NCBI RefSeq assembly: GCF_007096635.1
Contig: NZ_VKAA01000007.1
Coordinates: forward strand, 124,001-188,000
Length of the DNA stretch: 64,000 nt
Reading direction: 5' to 3'
Source of the DNA: Mycolicibacterium sp. 018/SC-01/001
GTDB taxonomy: Bacteria > Actinomycetota > Actinomycetes > Mycobacteriales > Mycobacteriaceae
The notes under the pieces were generated by a model. That model was not told the origin of the DNA and did not search any database. It was given only the letters and a program-made list of their open reading frames with translations. A program made the position numbers and the translations under genes. Shown piece by piece: positions 30,190-44,969 of the stretch (the first letter of the stretch is position 1; every line of letters starts with the position of its first letter).

Positions 30190-31716
30190 GTGCAGTCCAC
30201 CGCCAGTCTCACCGTGACGACGTCGCGTGAGGACTTCCGGGCGCTGGCCGCCGAGCACCGCGTGGTGCCGGTGACCCGCAAGGTGCTCGCGGACAGCGAG
30301 ACGCCGCTCTCGGCGTATCGCAAGCTCGCCGCCAATCGCCCCGGAACGTTCCTCCTCGAGTCCGCGGAGAACGGCCGGTCGTGGTCGCGGTGGTCGTTCA
30401 TCGGCGCGGGTGCGCCGTCGGCGTTGACCGTGCGCGACGGCCACGCCGCGTGGCTGGGGGTGACCCCGCAGGACGCGCCGTCGGGCGGTGACCCGCTGGA
30501 GGCGTTGCGTGCGACGCTGACGCTGCTGCAGACCGCGCCGGTACCCGGTCTGCCCCCGCTGAGCTCGGGTCTGGTCGGCTACTTCGCCTACGACTTCGTG
30601 CGGAGACTGGAGCGGCTCCCCGAACTCGCCGTCGACGATCTCGGGTTGCCCGACATGGTGCTGTTGCTCGCCACCGACATCGCGGCGGTCGACCATCACG
30701 AGGGCACGATCACGCTGATCGCGAACGCGGTGAACTGGAACGGCACCGACGAGCGCGTCGACGAGGCCTACGACGACGCCGTCGCCCGGCTGAACGTGAT
30801 GACCGCGGCGCTCGCCGAACCGCTGCCGTCGACCGTGGCCACGTTCTCCCGGCCCGCTCCTCTGCACCGCTCGCAGCGCACCGTCGAGGAGTACACCGCG
30901 ATCGTCGACAAGCTGGTCGGCGACATCGAGGCGGGCGAGGCGTTCCAGGTGGTGCCCTCGCAACGCTTCGAGATGGACACCGAGGCCGATCCGCTGGACG
31001 TTTACCGGATGCTGCGGGTCAGCAACCCCAGTCCGTACATGTACCTGCTCAACGTGCCCGACGGCGACGGCGGGCTGGACTTCTCGATCGTCGGCTCCAG
31101 CCCCGAAGCCCTGGTGACGGTGAAGGACGGCCGGGCCACGACCCATCCCATCGCCGGTACGCGGTGGCGCGGGGACACCGAGGAGGAAGACGTCCTGCTC
31201 GAGAAGGAACTGCTGTCCGACGAGAAGGAACGCGCCGAGCACCTGATGCTGGTCGACCTCGGCCGCAACGATCTGGGCCGGGTGTGCCGGCCGGGCACGG
31301 TCAAGGTCGAGGACTACAGCCACGTCGAGCGCTACAGCCACGTCATGCACCTCGTGTCGACGGTGACCGGTCTGCTGGCCGACGGCAGGACCGCCCTGGA
31401 CGCGGTGACGGCCTGCTTCCCGGCGGGCACCCTGTCGGGTGCACCGAAAGTCCGCGCGATGGAGCTGATCGAAGAGGTCGAGAAGACCCGCCGCGGCCTG
31501 TACGGCGGGGTCCTGGGGTACCTCGACTTCGCCGGCGACGCCGATTTCGCGATCGCGATCCGGACCGCGCTGATGCGGCGCGGCACCGCCTACGTCCAGG
31601 CCGGCGGCGGGGTCGTCGCCGACTCCAACGGCCCGTACGAGTACAACGAGGCGGCCAACAAGGCGCGCGCTGTGCTCAACGCCGTTGCTGCCGCCGAGAC
31701 GCTGAGCGAGCCGTGA
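30190..31716 (+). CDS. trpE: Anthranilate synthase component I
   Basis: 508-aa chorismate-utilising enzyme giving anthranilate with TrpG ammonia. The feedback motif [10 protein letters not shown] near residue 50 indicates tryptophan inhibition. The catalytic core has [39 protein letters not shown] metal ligands, [20 protein letters not shown] and [14 protein letters not shown] 30190 start. The downstream membrane protein gene overlaps by GTGA. Confidence 0.96.
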   Translation: MQSTASLTVTTSREDFRALAAEHRVVPVTRKVLADSETPLSAYRKLAANRPGTFLLESAENGRSWSRWSFIGAGAPSALTVRDGHAAWLGVTPQDAPSGGDPLEALRATLTLLQTAPVPGLPPLSSGLVGYFAYDFVRRLERLPELAVDDLGLPDMVLLLATDIAAVDHHEGTITLIANAVNWNGTDERVDEAYDDAVARLNVMTAALAEPLPSTVATFSRPAPLHRSQRTVEEYTAIVDKLVGDIEAGEAFQVVPSQRFEMDTEADPLDVYRMLRVSNPSPYMYLLNVPDGDGGLDFSIVGSSPEALVTVKDGRATTHPIAGTRWRGDTEEEDVLLEKELLSDEKERAEHLMLVDLGRNDLGRVCRPGTVKVEDYSHVERYSHVMHLVSTVTGLLADGRTALDAVTACFPAGTLSGAPKVRAMELIEEVEKTRRGLYGGVLGYLDFAGDADFAIAIRTALMRRGTAYVQAGGGVVADSNGPYEYNEAANKARAVLNAVAAAETLSEP

Positions 31717-32291
31717 CCCGGGTCGGCCAGCTGCTCCTGGTGCTCGCAGCGGCTGCGCTGTGGGGGGCGTCGCGGCTCACCTGGGTGCGGGTTTCGTCGT
31801 TCGATGGCCTGACCCACCCCAAGACCGAGGCCCTGACGGGCGCGACCTGGTCGACGGCGCTCGTCCCGCTGGCGCTGGTGGTGCTGGCGGCAGCGGTTGC
31901 GGCACTGGCGGTGCGTGGGTGGCCGATGCGGCTCCTCGCGATCCTGGTCGCCGGGGCCAGCGCCGCGATGGGTTACCTGGCGATCAGCCTGTGGGTCGTG
32001 CCGGATGTCGGCGCTCGAGCAGCGCGCCTGGCGGAGGTGCCGATCACCGACCTGATGGGCACGCAGCGGCACTCGGTGGGGGCGGTTCTCACGCTGGTGG
32101 CGGCCGCTCTGTCGCTGCTCGGGGCGGTGCTGCTGCTGCGATCGGCGACCCGGGCCGGCGGCGACACCGCCCGGTATGCGCGCCGCCCGGCTGAGCCGAC
32201 GGATGCCGACGGGGCACTGTCGGAGCGGATGATCTGGGACGCGCTCGACGCCGGGAACGACCCGACGACGACGGACAAGAAGGGGCGGTGA
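31713..32291 (+). CDS. Trp-region conserved membrane protein (TIGR02234-like)
   Basis: 192-aa protein with four predicted membrane helices (about residues 5-20, 44-62, 66-84 and 120-145) and a charged cytoplasmic tail. It begins [22 protein letters not shown] with a conserved TWVRV after helix one. Members sit between trpE and trpC throughout mycobacteria and relatives (Rv1610 in M. tuberculosis); the role is unknown and could be transport or assembly linked to aromatic metabolism. GTG start overlaps the trpE stop. Confidence 0.82.
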   Translation: MTRVGQLLLVLAAAALWGASRLTWVRVSSFDGLTHPKTEALTGATWSTALVPLALVVLAAAVAALAVRGWPMRLLAILVAGASAAMGYLAISLWVVPDVGARAARLAEVPITDLMGTQRHSVGAVLTLVAAALSLLGAVLLLRSATRAGGDTARYARRPAEPTDADGALSERMIWDALDAGNDPTTTDKKGR

Positions 32292-32363
32292 GGAGCTGTG
32301 GTGTCATGGCGACTACCCTTCGTTAGGAATCAAACGGCCGTCAGGGGAAGGGAAACGACTGCT

Positions 32364-33182
32364 ATGGGTTCGGCTACCGTCCTCGACTCCATCCTCGATG
32401 GGGTGCGTGCTGACGTCGCCGCCCGCGAGGCCGTCGTCAGCCTGGCCGAGGTCAAGGAACAGGCGAAGCGCGCACCCGCGCCCCTGGACGTGATGGCGGC
32501 CCTGCGGGCGCCGGGCATCGGCGTGATCGCCGAGGTCAAGCGAGCCAGCCCGTCGCGCGGTGCCCTTGCCTCGATCGCCGACCCGGCGGAGCTGGCGCGG
32601 GCCTACGAAGACGGCGGCGCCCGCGTGATCAGCGTGCTGACCGAGCAGCGCCGGTTCCACGGCTCGCTCGACGATCTCGACGCGGTGCGCGCTGCGGTGT
32701 CGATCCCGGTGCTGCGCAAGGATTTCATCGTGCGGCCCTATCAGATCCACGAGGCCCGCGCCCACGGTGCTGATCTGCTGCTGCTGATCGTCGCCGCGCT
32801 CGAACAACCCGCACTGGAATCACTGCTCGAGCGCACCGAATCGCTGGGCATGACGGCACTCGTCGAGGTCCACACCGAGGAGGAAGCGGACCGCGCGCTG
32901 CAGGCCGGCGCAACGCTGATCGGCGTCAACGCCCGCGACCTCAAGACGCTCGAGGTCGATCGCGACTGCTTCGCCCGCATCGCGCCGGGACTGCCCAGCC
33001 ACGTCATCCGCGTCGCCGAGTCGGGCGTGCGCGGGACCGCGGACCTGCTGGCCTACGCCGGCGCGGGCGCGGACGCCGTGCTCGTCGGTGAGGGCCTCGT
33101 GACCAGTGGAGATCCCCGCAGTGCCGTCGCCGACCTCGTCACCGCCGGCACGCATCCGTCGTGCCCGAAACCCGCGCGCTAA
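32364..33182 (+). CDS. trpC: Indole-3-glycerol phosphate synthase
   Basis: 272-aa TIM barrel decarboxylating and closing CdRP to indole glycerol phosphate. Motifs are [34 protein letters not shown] and [15 protein letters not shown]; it is not fused to TrpF. ATG 32364 is preceded by GGGGAAGGGAAA; the 72-base gap upstream holds CGACTACCCT as a weak -10 candidate, so an internal promoter is possible. Ends exactly where trpB begins. Confidence 0.95.
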   Translation: MGSATVLDSILDGVRADVAAREAVVSLAEVKEQAKRAPAPLDVMAALRAPGIGVIAEVKRASPSRGALASIADPAELARAYEDGGARVISVLTEQRRFHGSLDDLDAVRAAVSIPVLRKDFIVRPYQIHEARAHGADLLLLIVAALEQPALESLLERTESLGMTALVEVHTEEEADRALQAGATLIGVNARDLKTLEVDRDCFARIAPGLPSHVIRVAESGVRGTADLLAYAGAGADAVLVGEGLVTSGDPRSAVADLVTAGTHPSCPKPAR

Positions 33183-34441
<1,259 letters not shown>

Positions 34442-34445
<4 letters not shown>

Positions 34446-35230
34446 GTCGTCTGGCACGTGTTTTCGAGACCTGTCGGAACGAGGGCCGGTCTGCTCTGAT
34501 CGGCTATCTGCCGACCGGATTCCCCGATGTGGACACGTCGATCGCAGCGATGGTGGCCTTGGTCGAGGCGGGGTGCGACATCATCGAGGTCGGCATCGCC
34601 TACTCCGATCCCGGAATGGACGGCCCGACGATCGCCGCGGCCACCGAAGTGGCGCTGCAGGGCGGTGTCAAGGTGCGCGACACGCTGCGGGCCGTCGAGG
34701 CGATCAGTGCCGCCGGCGGTAGCGCCGTGGTGATGACCTATTGGAATCCCGTGTTGCGCAAGGGCGTCGATGCGTTCAGCCGCGACCTGGCCTCCGCCGG
34801 GGGGCTCGGGATGATCACCCCGGACCTGATCCCGGATGAGGCCGACGAGTGGATGGCGGCCTCGGAGGCGCACGATCTGGACCGGATCTTCGTGGTGGCC
34901 CCGTCGTCGACACCTGAGCGGCTCAGCGCGACGGTCGACGCGTCGCGCGGATTCGTCTACGCGGCGTCGACGATGGGCGTGACCGGAGCCCGCGATGCGG
35001 TGTCGAATGCGGCGCCGGAACTGGTGCGCCGCATCAAGGAGCTGTCCGACGTTCCGGTCGGAGTCGGGTTGGGGGTGCGCTCGCGGGAGCAGGCCGCCCA
35101 GATCGGTTCGTACGCCGACGGAGTGATCGTGGGTTCGGCGCTGGTGTCGGCGCTGACCGACGGGATCCCGACGATGCGGTCGCTGACAGAAGAATTGGCT
35201 GACGGGGTAAGGCAAAGGGTCACTGCGTGA
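34442..35230 (+). CDS. trpA: Tryptophan synthase alpha chain
   Basis: 262-aa TIM barrel cleaving indole glycerol phosphate. The catalytic Glu and Asp lie in [19 protein letters not shown]; the canonical LPYSDPVMDGP is slightly altered to [11 protein letters not shown] but both acidic residues are kept. C-terminal [15 protein letters not shown] and GVIVGSALV bind phosphate. Overlaps trpB and, by GTGA, lgt. Confidence 0.96.
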
Positions 35231-37986
35231 CGTCGACGGTGCTGGCATACATCCCGAGTCCGTCGCAGGGGGTGTGGCATCTCGGCCCCTTCCCGCTGCG
35301 CGCGTACGCGCTGTTCATCATCGCCGGCATCGTCGCGGCCCTGGTGCTAGGCGATCGGCGGTGGGTGGCACGCGGTGGCGAGCCGGGCGTCATCTACGAC
35401 ATCGCGCTGTGGGCGGTGCCGTTCGGCCTGATCGGTGGCCGGCTCTACCACGTGATGACGGACTGGCGGACCTACTTCGGTGAGGACGGCGCCGGATTCG
35501 CTGCGGCACTGAGGATTTGGGACGGCGGTCTCGGAATCTGGGGCGCAGTGGCGCTCGGTGCGGTTGGTGCGTGGATCGCGTGCCGGCGACGGGGGATACC
35601 GCTGCCCGCATTCGGTGACGCGATCGCGCCGGGAATCATCCTGGCTCAGGCGATCGGCCGTCTGGGCAATTACTTCAACCAGGAGCTGTACGGGCGCGAG
35701 ACGACGCTGCCCTGGGGTCTGGAGATCTACGAGCGGGTGAATTCGGCGGGCGTGCCGGATTCGCTCAACGGGGTCTCGACCGGCCAGCTGATCGAGATCG
35801 TCCATCCCACGTTCCTGTACGAATTGATCTGGAACCTGCTGGTTTTCGCGGCGCTGATCATGGTCGATCGACGGTTCCGCATCGGGCACGGCCGGTTGTT
35901 CGCGCTGTACGTCGCCGGCTATTGCGTGGGCCGGTTCTGGGTCGAGCTGATGCGCAGTGACACGGCCACGCACATCGCGGGCATCCGGATCAACTCGTTC
36001 ACATCCACGTTCGTGTTCATCGCGGCAGTGGTCTACATCATGGTCGCGCCGAAGGGTCGCGAAGATCCGCTGTCGCTGCGCGGAACGCCGGCGGACGGTG
36101 AGTCGCGCGCGGAGGAGATCGCCAAGGAGGTCGCGGTGGGCGCCTCGACCACCGGCGTCGTCGCCGCGGCGATCGTGGCATCCGAGGACGACGAGAAGCC
36201 GATCGCCGAAACTGCGGAGACTGACGGAGATTCGGCAGACGATGCCCTGGCGGAGCGGGAGGCCGACCTGGAGACCGTCGACGATGACGAGGTCGTCGAC
36301 GGCGATGAACTGGTCACGCCGGCCGATGCGGTGGAGACCGAGGACGTCGAGCCGGAGGCTGGTTTGGGGGCCGTCGATGCCGATGAGGCTGCGGACGCGG
36401 TCGGCGAGGCTGAGGTGGCGCACGGGGTGGCTGTCGAAGGTGAGGATGCGGCTGAGGCGCTGAGGGCGGAAGAGTCTGCGTCTGGCGAGCCCGAGGGCGG
36501 CCTGGGTTCTGTGGATGCCGATGAGGTCGCTGACGCGGTCGGCGAGGCTGAGGTGGCGCACGGGGTGGCTGTCGAGGGTGAGGGCGCTGCCGAGGCGTTG
36601 ACCGCGGAAGAGTCTGCGTCTGGCGAGCCCGAGGGCGGCCTGGGTTCTGTGGATGCCGATGAGGCTGCTGACGCGGTGGATGAGGCTGAGGTCGCGCATG
36701 CGGTGGCTGTCGAGGGTGAGGGCGCTGCCGAAGCGTTGACCGCGGAAGAATCCGAGGATGACGCGGAGGCGTCTGAACCCGCCGCCGACGCTGAGGAAGC
36801 TGAGCCCGTCGAGCCCGAAGCCGGTTTGGGTTCTGTGGATGCCGACGAAGTCGCTGACGCGGTGGGCGAGGCTGATGTGGCGCATGCGGTGGCTGTCGAG
36901 GGTGAGGATGCGGCTGAGGCGCTGACGGCGGGGGAGTTCGCGGACGCGGTAGAGACGTCCGCGGAAGAGGTTGAGTCTGGCGAGCCCGAGGGCGGCCTGG
37001 GTTCCATGGATGCCGACGAAGTCGCTGACGCGGTCGGCGAGGCTGAGGTGGCGCATGCGGTGGCTGTCGAGGGTGAGGATGCGGCTGAGGCGCTGACCGC
37101 AGAAGAATCCGAGGATGCCGCGGAGGTGTCTGAACCCGCCGCCGACGCTGAGGAAGCTGAGCCCGTCGAGCCCGAAGCCGGCCTTGGTTCTGTGGATGCC
37201 GATGAGGCTGCTGACGCGGTGGATGAGGCTGAGGTCGCGAATGAGGTGGCTGTCGAGGGTGAGGATACGGCCGAAGCGTTGACCGCGGAAGAGACAGAGG
37301 ATGCCGCGGAGGTGTCTGAGTCAGTTTCTGACCAGGTGGATGCAGCGGTCGACGACGCCGGGGACGCTCACGCGGTCGCCAGTGAAGGCGAAGATGGAGC
37401 CGAAGCGTCGACTGCGGAAGAATCCGAGCCCGTCGAACCGGAAGCCGGTTTGGGGGCCGTCGATGCCGACGAAGTCGCTGACGCAGTGGATGAGGCTGAG
37501 GTCGCGCACGTGGTGGCTGTCGAGGGTGAGGACGCTGCCGAAGCACTGACCGTGGAACAGTCCGAGTCCATTGAGCCCGAGGGCGGCCTGGGTTCAGTGG
37601 ATGCCGGCGAGGCTGCTGACGCGGTCAGCGAGGCTGAGGTCGCGCACGAGGTGGCTGTCGAGGGTGAGGACGCTGCCGAAGCACTGACCGCGGAAGTGAC
37701 AGAGGATGCCGCGGAGGCGTCTGAGCCAGCTTCTGACCAGGTGGATGTAGCGGTCGACGACACCGAGGACGCTCACGTGGTCGCTAGTGAAGACGAAGAC
37801 GCAGTCGAAGAGACGGAGTCCGAGGCAGACGACGACTCAGCCGATGCGGCACGCAACGGCGATTCCGAGGCCACCACGGCTGCCAACACGTCTCCGAGCC
37901 CGAGCCAAACTCGCACTCTCTCAAGCCTTCCCGTTGAGGTAGGGCAGCGGGTCCGGCAGTGGGTTCGCCGTCGCAGGAACCGCTGA
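35227..37986 (+). CDS. lgt: Prolipoprotein diacylglyceryl transferase with giant acidic repeat tail
   Basis: 919 aa. Residues 1-276 form the normal membrane-embedded Lgt with about seven helices: GRLYHVMTDW (71-80), GRLGNYFNQELYG (144-156) and IVHPTFLYEL (191-200) are the conserved motifs, so it should transfer diacylglycerol to lipobox cysteines. The remaining roughly 640 residues are a hydrophilic, Glu/Asp/Ala-rich extension with eight units starting EPExGLGxVDAxE, followed by a Ser/Thr linker and a basic end RQWVRRRRNR. Mycobacterial Lgt proteins often carry C-terminal extensions, but this is far larger than the usual total of about 300-470 aa. The start GTG 35227 overlaps trpA. No frameshift or stop separates the parts. 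Confidence 0.93.
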   Translation: MTSTVLAYIPSPSQGVWHLGPFPLRAYALFIIAGIVAALVLGDRRWVARGGEPGVIYDIALWAVPFGLIGGRLYHVMTDWRTYFGEDGAGFAAALRIWDGGLGIWGAVALGAVGAWIACRRRGIPLPAFGDAIAPGIILAQAIGRLGNYFNQELYGRETTLPWGLEIYERVNSAGVPDSLNGVSTGQLIEIVHPTFLYELIWNLLVFAALIMVDRRFRIGHGRLFALYVAGYCVGRFWVELMRSDTATHIAGIRINSFTSTFVFIAAVVYIMVAPKGREDPLSLRGTPADGESRAEEIAKEVAVGASTTGVVAAAIVASEDDEKPIAETAETDGDSADDALAEREADLETVDDDEVVDGDELVTPADAVETEDVEPEAGLGAVDADEAADAVGEAEVAHGVAVEGEDAAEALRAEESASGEPEGGLGSVDADEVADAVGEAEVAHGVAVEGEGAAEALTAEESASGEPEGGLGSVDADEAADAVDEAEVAHAVAVEGEGAAEALTAEESEDDAEASEPAADAEEAEPVEPEAGLGSVDADEVADAVGEADVAHAVAVEGEDAAEALTAGEFADAVETSAEEVESGEPEGGLGSMDADEVADAVGEAEVAHAVAVEGEDAAEALTAEESEDAAEVSEPAADAEEAEPVEPEAGLGSVDADEAADAVDEAEVANEVAVEGEDTAEALTAEETEDAAEVSESVSDQVDAAVDDAGDAHAVASEGEDGAEASTAEESEPVEPEAGLGAVDADEVADAVDEAEVAHVVAVEGEDAAEALTVEQSESIEPEGGLGSVDAGEAADAVSEAEVAHEVAVEGEDAAEALTAEVTEDAAEASEPASDQVDVAVDDTEDAHVVASEDEDAVEETESEADDDSADAARNGDSEATTAANTSPSPSQTRTLSSLPVEVGQRVRQWVRRRRNR
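36349..37695 (+). repeat. Eight in-frame protein repeats in the Lgt tail
   Basis: Units start at 36349, 36487, 36625, 36811, 36982, 37168, 37435 and 37573. Each has a core of about 41 residues (EPExGLGxVDADE..ADAV.EAEVAH.VAVEGED.AEALTAE) and a spacer of 5-48 residues; unit lengths are 46, 46, 62, 57, 62, 89 and 46. Longer spacers themselves contain second-order repeats (AADAEEAEPV; SDQVD-AVDD-DAH-VASE). DNA identity between units is high, consistent with recent unequal recombination. Confidence 0.95.
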
Positions 37987-37990
37987 TCTC

Positions 37991-38012
37991 GAGGACCTGA
38001 GTAGTCCTCAGG
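37991..38012 (+). terminator. Hairpin after lgt (possible terminator)
   Basis: GAGGAC (37991-37996) can pair with GTCCTC (38004-38009), or alternatively CCTGAG with CTCAGG (38007-38012). It lies 5 bases after the lgt stop. No T tract follows, so termination is plausible but weakly supported. Confidence 0.35.
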
Positions 38013-38051
38013 CTGACATGTTCAACGCTCTTTTCTGTCAGACCCCGGCAC

Positions 38052-38072
38052 TATACTCGAACACATGTTCGA
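38052..38072 (+). promoter_or_regulatory. SOS (LexA) box and -10 at the HNH gene start
   Basis: TCGAACACATGTTCGA (38057-38072) is a perfect TCGAAC-N4-GTTCGA palindrome, the mycobacterial LexA consensus. It overlaps the -10 TATACT (38052-38057) and the ATG at 38065. Bound LexA would block transcription; DNA damage would release it. Confidence 0.88.
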
Positions 38073-39486
38073 AGATAACACCGCGTCGTTGATCGACACG
38101 ATGGCAGAGGCTGCGCGGGCGGAATCGGCTGCGATTGCTCGGCGCTTGGGTGCGGTCGCATTGCTGTATCAGCGGCGGTGTCGTGACTACGAAGAGGCTC
38201 AGTTCTGGTTCACCGACGTGTTTGAGGCGGTGAGTGCTGAGGTGTCGGCTGCTCAGAACATCAGTCGTGATCGGGCGATTCATCAGGTCCGGCAGGCGGT
38301 GTCGTTGTACGAGCGCTTGCCGGAGGTTGCCGCGGTGTTCGCCCGGGGTGAGATCGACTATCGGATGGTGCAGATCATCATCACCCGCACCGACAACGTT
38401 TTGGATGCTGTGGTGGGCGAGCTCGATCGGTCGCTGGCCGCTCAGGTGCACAAGTGGATGCGGTTGTCGAAACCGAAGTTGAGAGATCGCATCGATGTCT
38501 GGGTCGCGGAGCACGATCCTGCGGGAGTGCGGGTTCCGCCCGTTGTGGAGGACAACCGCTATATCGAGGTGGAGCCGCACCCGAACGCGGCGGGCATGGC
38601 GGTCCTGGGTGGCGTGTTGGGTGCCGCTGACGCCGACGCCATCGATCAGCGATTGAACCTGATCGCTGATTCGGTGTGCGTCAACGATCCGCGGTCGAAG
38701 CAGCAGCGTCGCGCTGATGCGGCGGGCGCGCTGGGACGCCTCGAGGGGTCGTTGGCATGCCAGTGTGGATCGCAGGATTGCACTGCGACCAAGGTGCGGG
38801 AGTCTGCCGCGCAGGTGGTGATTCACGTGCTGGCCGAGCAGAAGACCCTCGAGGGCGCTAGTCCGAGGCCGGGCTACCTGTCGGGGTTCGGTGTGCTGCC
38901 CGCGGAGTCGGTGCAGAAGCTGACCAAGACAGCGAAGATCAAGCCGGTGCGTCTTCCGGGCGCGGATGCGGAGCGCGCATATCGGCCGTCGGCAGCGTTG
39001 CGCGACTTCCTGCAGTGGCGGGATCTGACATGTCGGTTCCCGGGCTGTGATCGACCCGTCGCGGGCTGCGATGTGGACCACACGACGCCGTGGCCGTTCG
39101 GTCTGACCCATCCGTCGGGCCTGAAACACTTTTGTCGTACTCATCATTTGATCAAAACCTTCTACACCGGTGCCAACGGCTGGGCCGACGAGCAGAAACC
39201 CGACGGATCTGTCGTGCTGAGGTCACCGACGGGACACGTCTACACCACGGAGGCGTTCGGCGGCGTCCTGTTCCCTGGTCTGGCCGCTCCGACGGCGACG
39301 ATCACCACCGCGACACCGACGGAGTCCTCGGATTGCAGCGCCATGATGCCGAAGCGCAAAACGACCCGCGAGCAGGACCGCCGACGCCGCATCAGACGAG
39401 AACGGCAACAACGAATCGAACTCGACGCCGAACTCGAAAGACAACGACAGGCCAGGTTCGCCGCGAACGAGCCGCCCCCGTTCTGA
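38065..39486 (+). CDS. HNH endonuclease-domain protein, 13E12/DUF222 family
   Basis: 473-aa protein. Residues about 15-300 are the helical DUF222/13E12 domain; residues about 315-365 are an HNH nuclease domain with zinc-type cysteines (CRFPGCDRPVAGC), DVDHTTPWPFG and HFCRTHHLIKTF, so the metal-binding and catalytic histidines look intact. The C-terminus is a basic Arg/Gln-rich coil (EQDRRRRIRRERQQRIEL). The family is multicopy in mycobacteria and several members are DNA-damage induced. ATG 38065 lies 8 bases after the -10, so the message should be leaderless. Base composition looks lower in G+C than its neighbours, suggesting insertion between lgt and the TM2 gene. Confidence 0.88.
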   Translation: MFEDNTASLIDTMAEAARAESAAIARRLGAVALLYQRRCRDYEEAQFWFTDVFEAVSAEVSAAQNISRDRAIHQVRQAVSLYERLPEVAAVFARGEIDYRMVQIIITRTDNVLDAVVGELDRSLAAQVHKWMRLSKPKLRDRIDVWVAEHDPAGVRVPPVVEDNRYIEVEPHPNAAGMAVLGGVLGAADADAIDQRLNLIADSVCVNDPRSKQQRRADAAGALGRLEGSLACQCGSQDCTATKVRESAAQVVIHVLAEQKTLEGASPRPGYLSGFGVLPAESVQKLTKTAKIKPVRLPGADAERAYRPSAALRDFLQWRDLTCRFPGCDRPVAGCDVDHTTPWPFGLTHPSGLKHFCRTHHLIKTFYTGANGWADEQKPDGSVVLRSPTGHVYTTEAFGGVLFPGLAAPTATITTATPTESSDCSAMMPKRKTTREQDRRRRIRRERQQRIELDAELERQRQARFAANEPPPF

Positions 39487-39511
39487 CGGGCCGGTCTGGC
39501 ATGCTTGTGCC

Positions 39512-39940
39512 ATGACTGAGCCGCAATTCGGTGGCAGCGAGGGCGGCAATCCCTACCCGCCGCCATATCAGCAGCCGGGCTATCCGCCGCCGGGCCAGCA
39601 GTACGGTCCGCCGCCTGGGCAGTTCCCACCGCCGGTGGGGCAGTACCCGCCGTCGTACACCGATCCGTCCGCGCCCTACGGCCGGCATCCGATGACCGGT
39701 GAGCCGCTCTCCGAGAAGTCCAAAGTGGTCGCTGGTCTGCTGCAGTTGCTCGGACTGTTCGGCCTCGTCGGCATCGGTCGTATCTACCTGGGCTACACCG
39801 GTCTCGGTATCGCGCAGCTCGTCGTGGGCCTCATCACCTGCGGCATCGGGGCCGTCATCTGGGGCATCATCGACGCGGTCCTGATCCTCACCGACAAGGT
39901 GCGCGATCCCCAGGGGCGCCCACTGCGCGATGGCACCTAG
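39512..39940 (+). CDS. TM2 domain-containing membrane protein
   Basis: 142 aa. Residues 1-60 are rich in Pro, Gly, Tyr and Gln (YPPPYQQPGYPPPGQQYGPP), likely disordered; residues 68-125 are a TM2 domain with two helices around GRIYLGYTGLGIAQLVVGLITCGIGAVIWGIID-like sequence, a DRF-like turn being absent. Function unknown. Overlaps the DUF2752 gene by 11 bases. Confidence 0.85.
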   Translation: MTEPQFGGSEGGNPYPPPYQQPGYPPPGQQYGPPPGQFPPPVGQYPPSYTDPSAPYGRHPMTGEPLSEKSKVVAGLLQLLGLFGLVGIGRIYLGYTGLGIAQLVVGLITCGIGAVIWGIIDAVLILTDKVRDPQGRPLRDGT

Positions 39941-40343
39941 TCCGAACGCAATCGGCAGTAACCGGCTGCTCATCGGGCTCGGCACGGGGGCCGCCCTGGT
40001 GGGCAGCCTGGCCTACATCGGCCTGGGCGATCCCCACAGCCCCAGCTTCGTGTTCCCGGGATGCCCCTTCAAGGCGCTCACCGGTTGGTTGTGTCCCGCC
40101 TGCGGTGGACTGCGGATGACTCACGACCTGCTGCACGGCGACCTCGCCGCCGCCTTCGTCGACAACGCCTTCGTCCTGATCGGTCTCCCGCTGCTGATCG
40201 TCTTCCTCCTGATCCAGCGCGCCCGGGGCCGCACGGTGTCGACGGTCCCACTGCTGATCGTCGTCGTCACCGCCGCCGTGGTGTGGACCGTCGCCCGGAA
40301 TCTGCCCGGTTTTCCGCTGGTACCGACCGTTCTCGCCGGGTAG
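39930..40343 (+). CDS. DUF2752 domain-containing membrane protein
   Basis: 137 aa with a short first hydrophobic segment, the family motif CPFKALTGWLCPACGGLRMTH (two Cys pairs near residues 45-60) and two further helices (FVLIGLPLLIVFLLI and PLLIVVVTAAVVWTVA). Function is unknown. Cotranscribed with the TM2 gene; equivalent to the Rv1616-type protein. Confidence 0.82.
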   Translation: MAPSPNAIGSNRLLIGLGTGAALVGSLAYIGLGDPHSPSFVFPGCPFKALTGWLCPACGGLRMTHDLLHGDLAAAFVDNAFVLIGLPLLIVFLLIQRARGRTVSTVPLLIVVVTAAVVWTVARNLPGFPLVPTVLAG

Positions 40344-40360
40344 CCGCCGACGGCCGCTGT

Positions 40361-40413
40361 TACACTCGACCGACGGGCCGCTGCAGTCCCTGACCACGAA
40401 GAATCAGGACTGC
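40361..40413 (+). promoter_or_regulatory. gltB promoter and leader hairpin
   Basis: TACACT (40361-40366) is a good -10. The leader then contains GCAGTCCCTGA (40383-40393) facing TCAGGACTGC (40404-40413): a 10-bp stem with one bulged C and a 10-base loop, ending just before the GAGGAG ribosome site. It could control translation or RNA stability. GTTAC at 40359-40363 is a weak GlnR half-site candidate. Confidence 0.5.
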
Positions 40414-40427
40414 GAGGAGCCTCGTCC

Positions 40428-44961
<4,534 letters not shown>

Positions 44962-44969
<8 letters not shown>

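Noticed and set aside
30158..30190. trp leader-peptide attenuator
   Set aside because: Only 32 bases separate bcp and trpE and the promoter core lies within them; no Trp-rich leader or alternative hairpins.
35347..37056. 569-residue antisense frame over lgt
   Set aside because: Its repeats simply mirror the Lgt repeat DNA; no independent motif or start signal.
36349..37695. CRISPR-like or satellite repeat array
   Set aside because: The repeats are in frame, of variable length and encode a continuous acidic protein; no short direct repeats with unique spacers.
38041..39500. Insertion sequence around the HNH gene
   Set aside because: No transposase, terminal inverted repeats or target duplication seen; only composition and family history suggest mobility.
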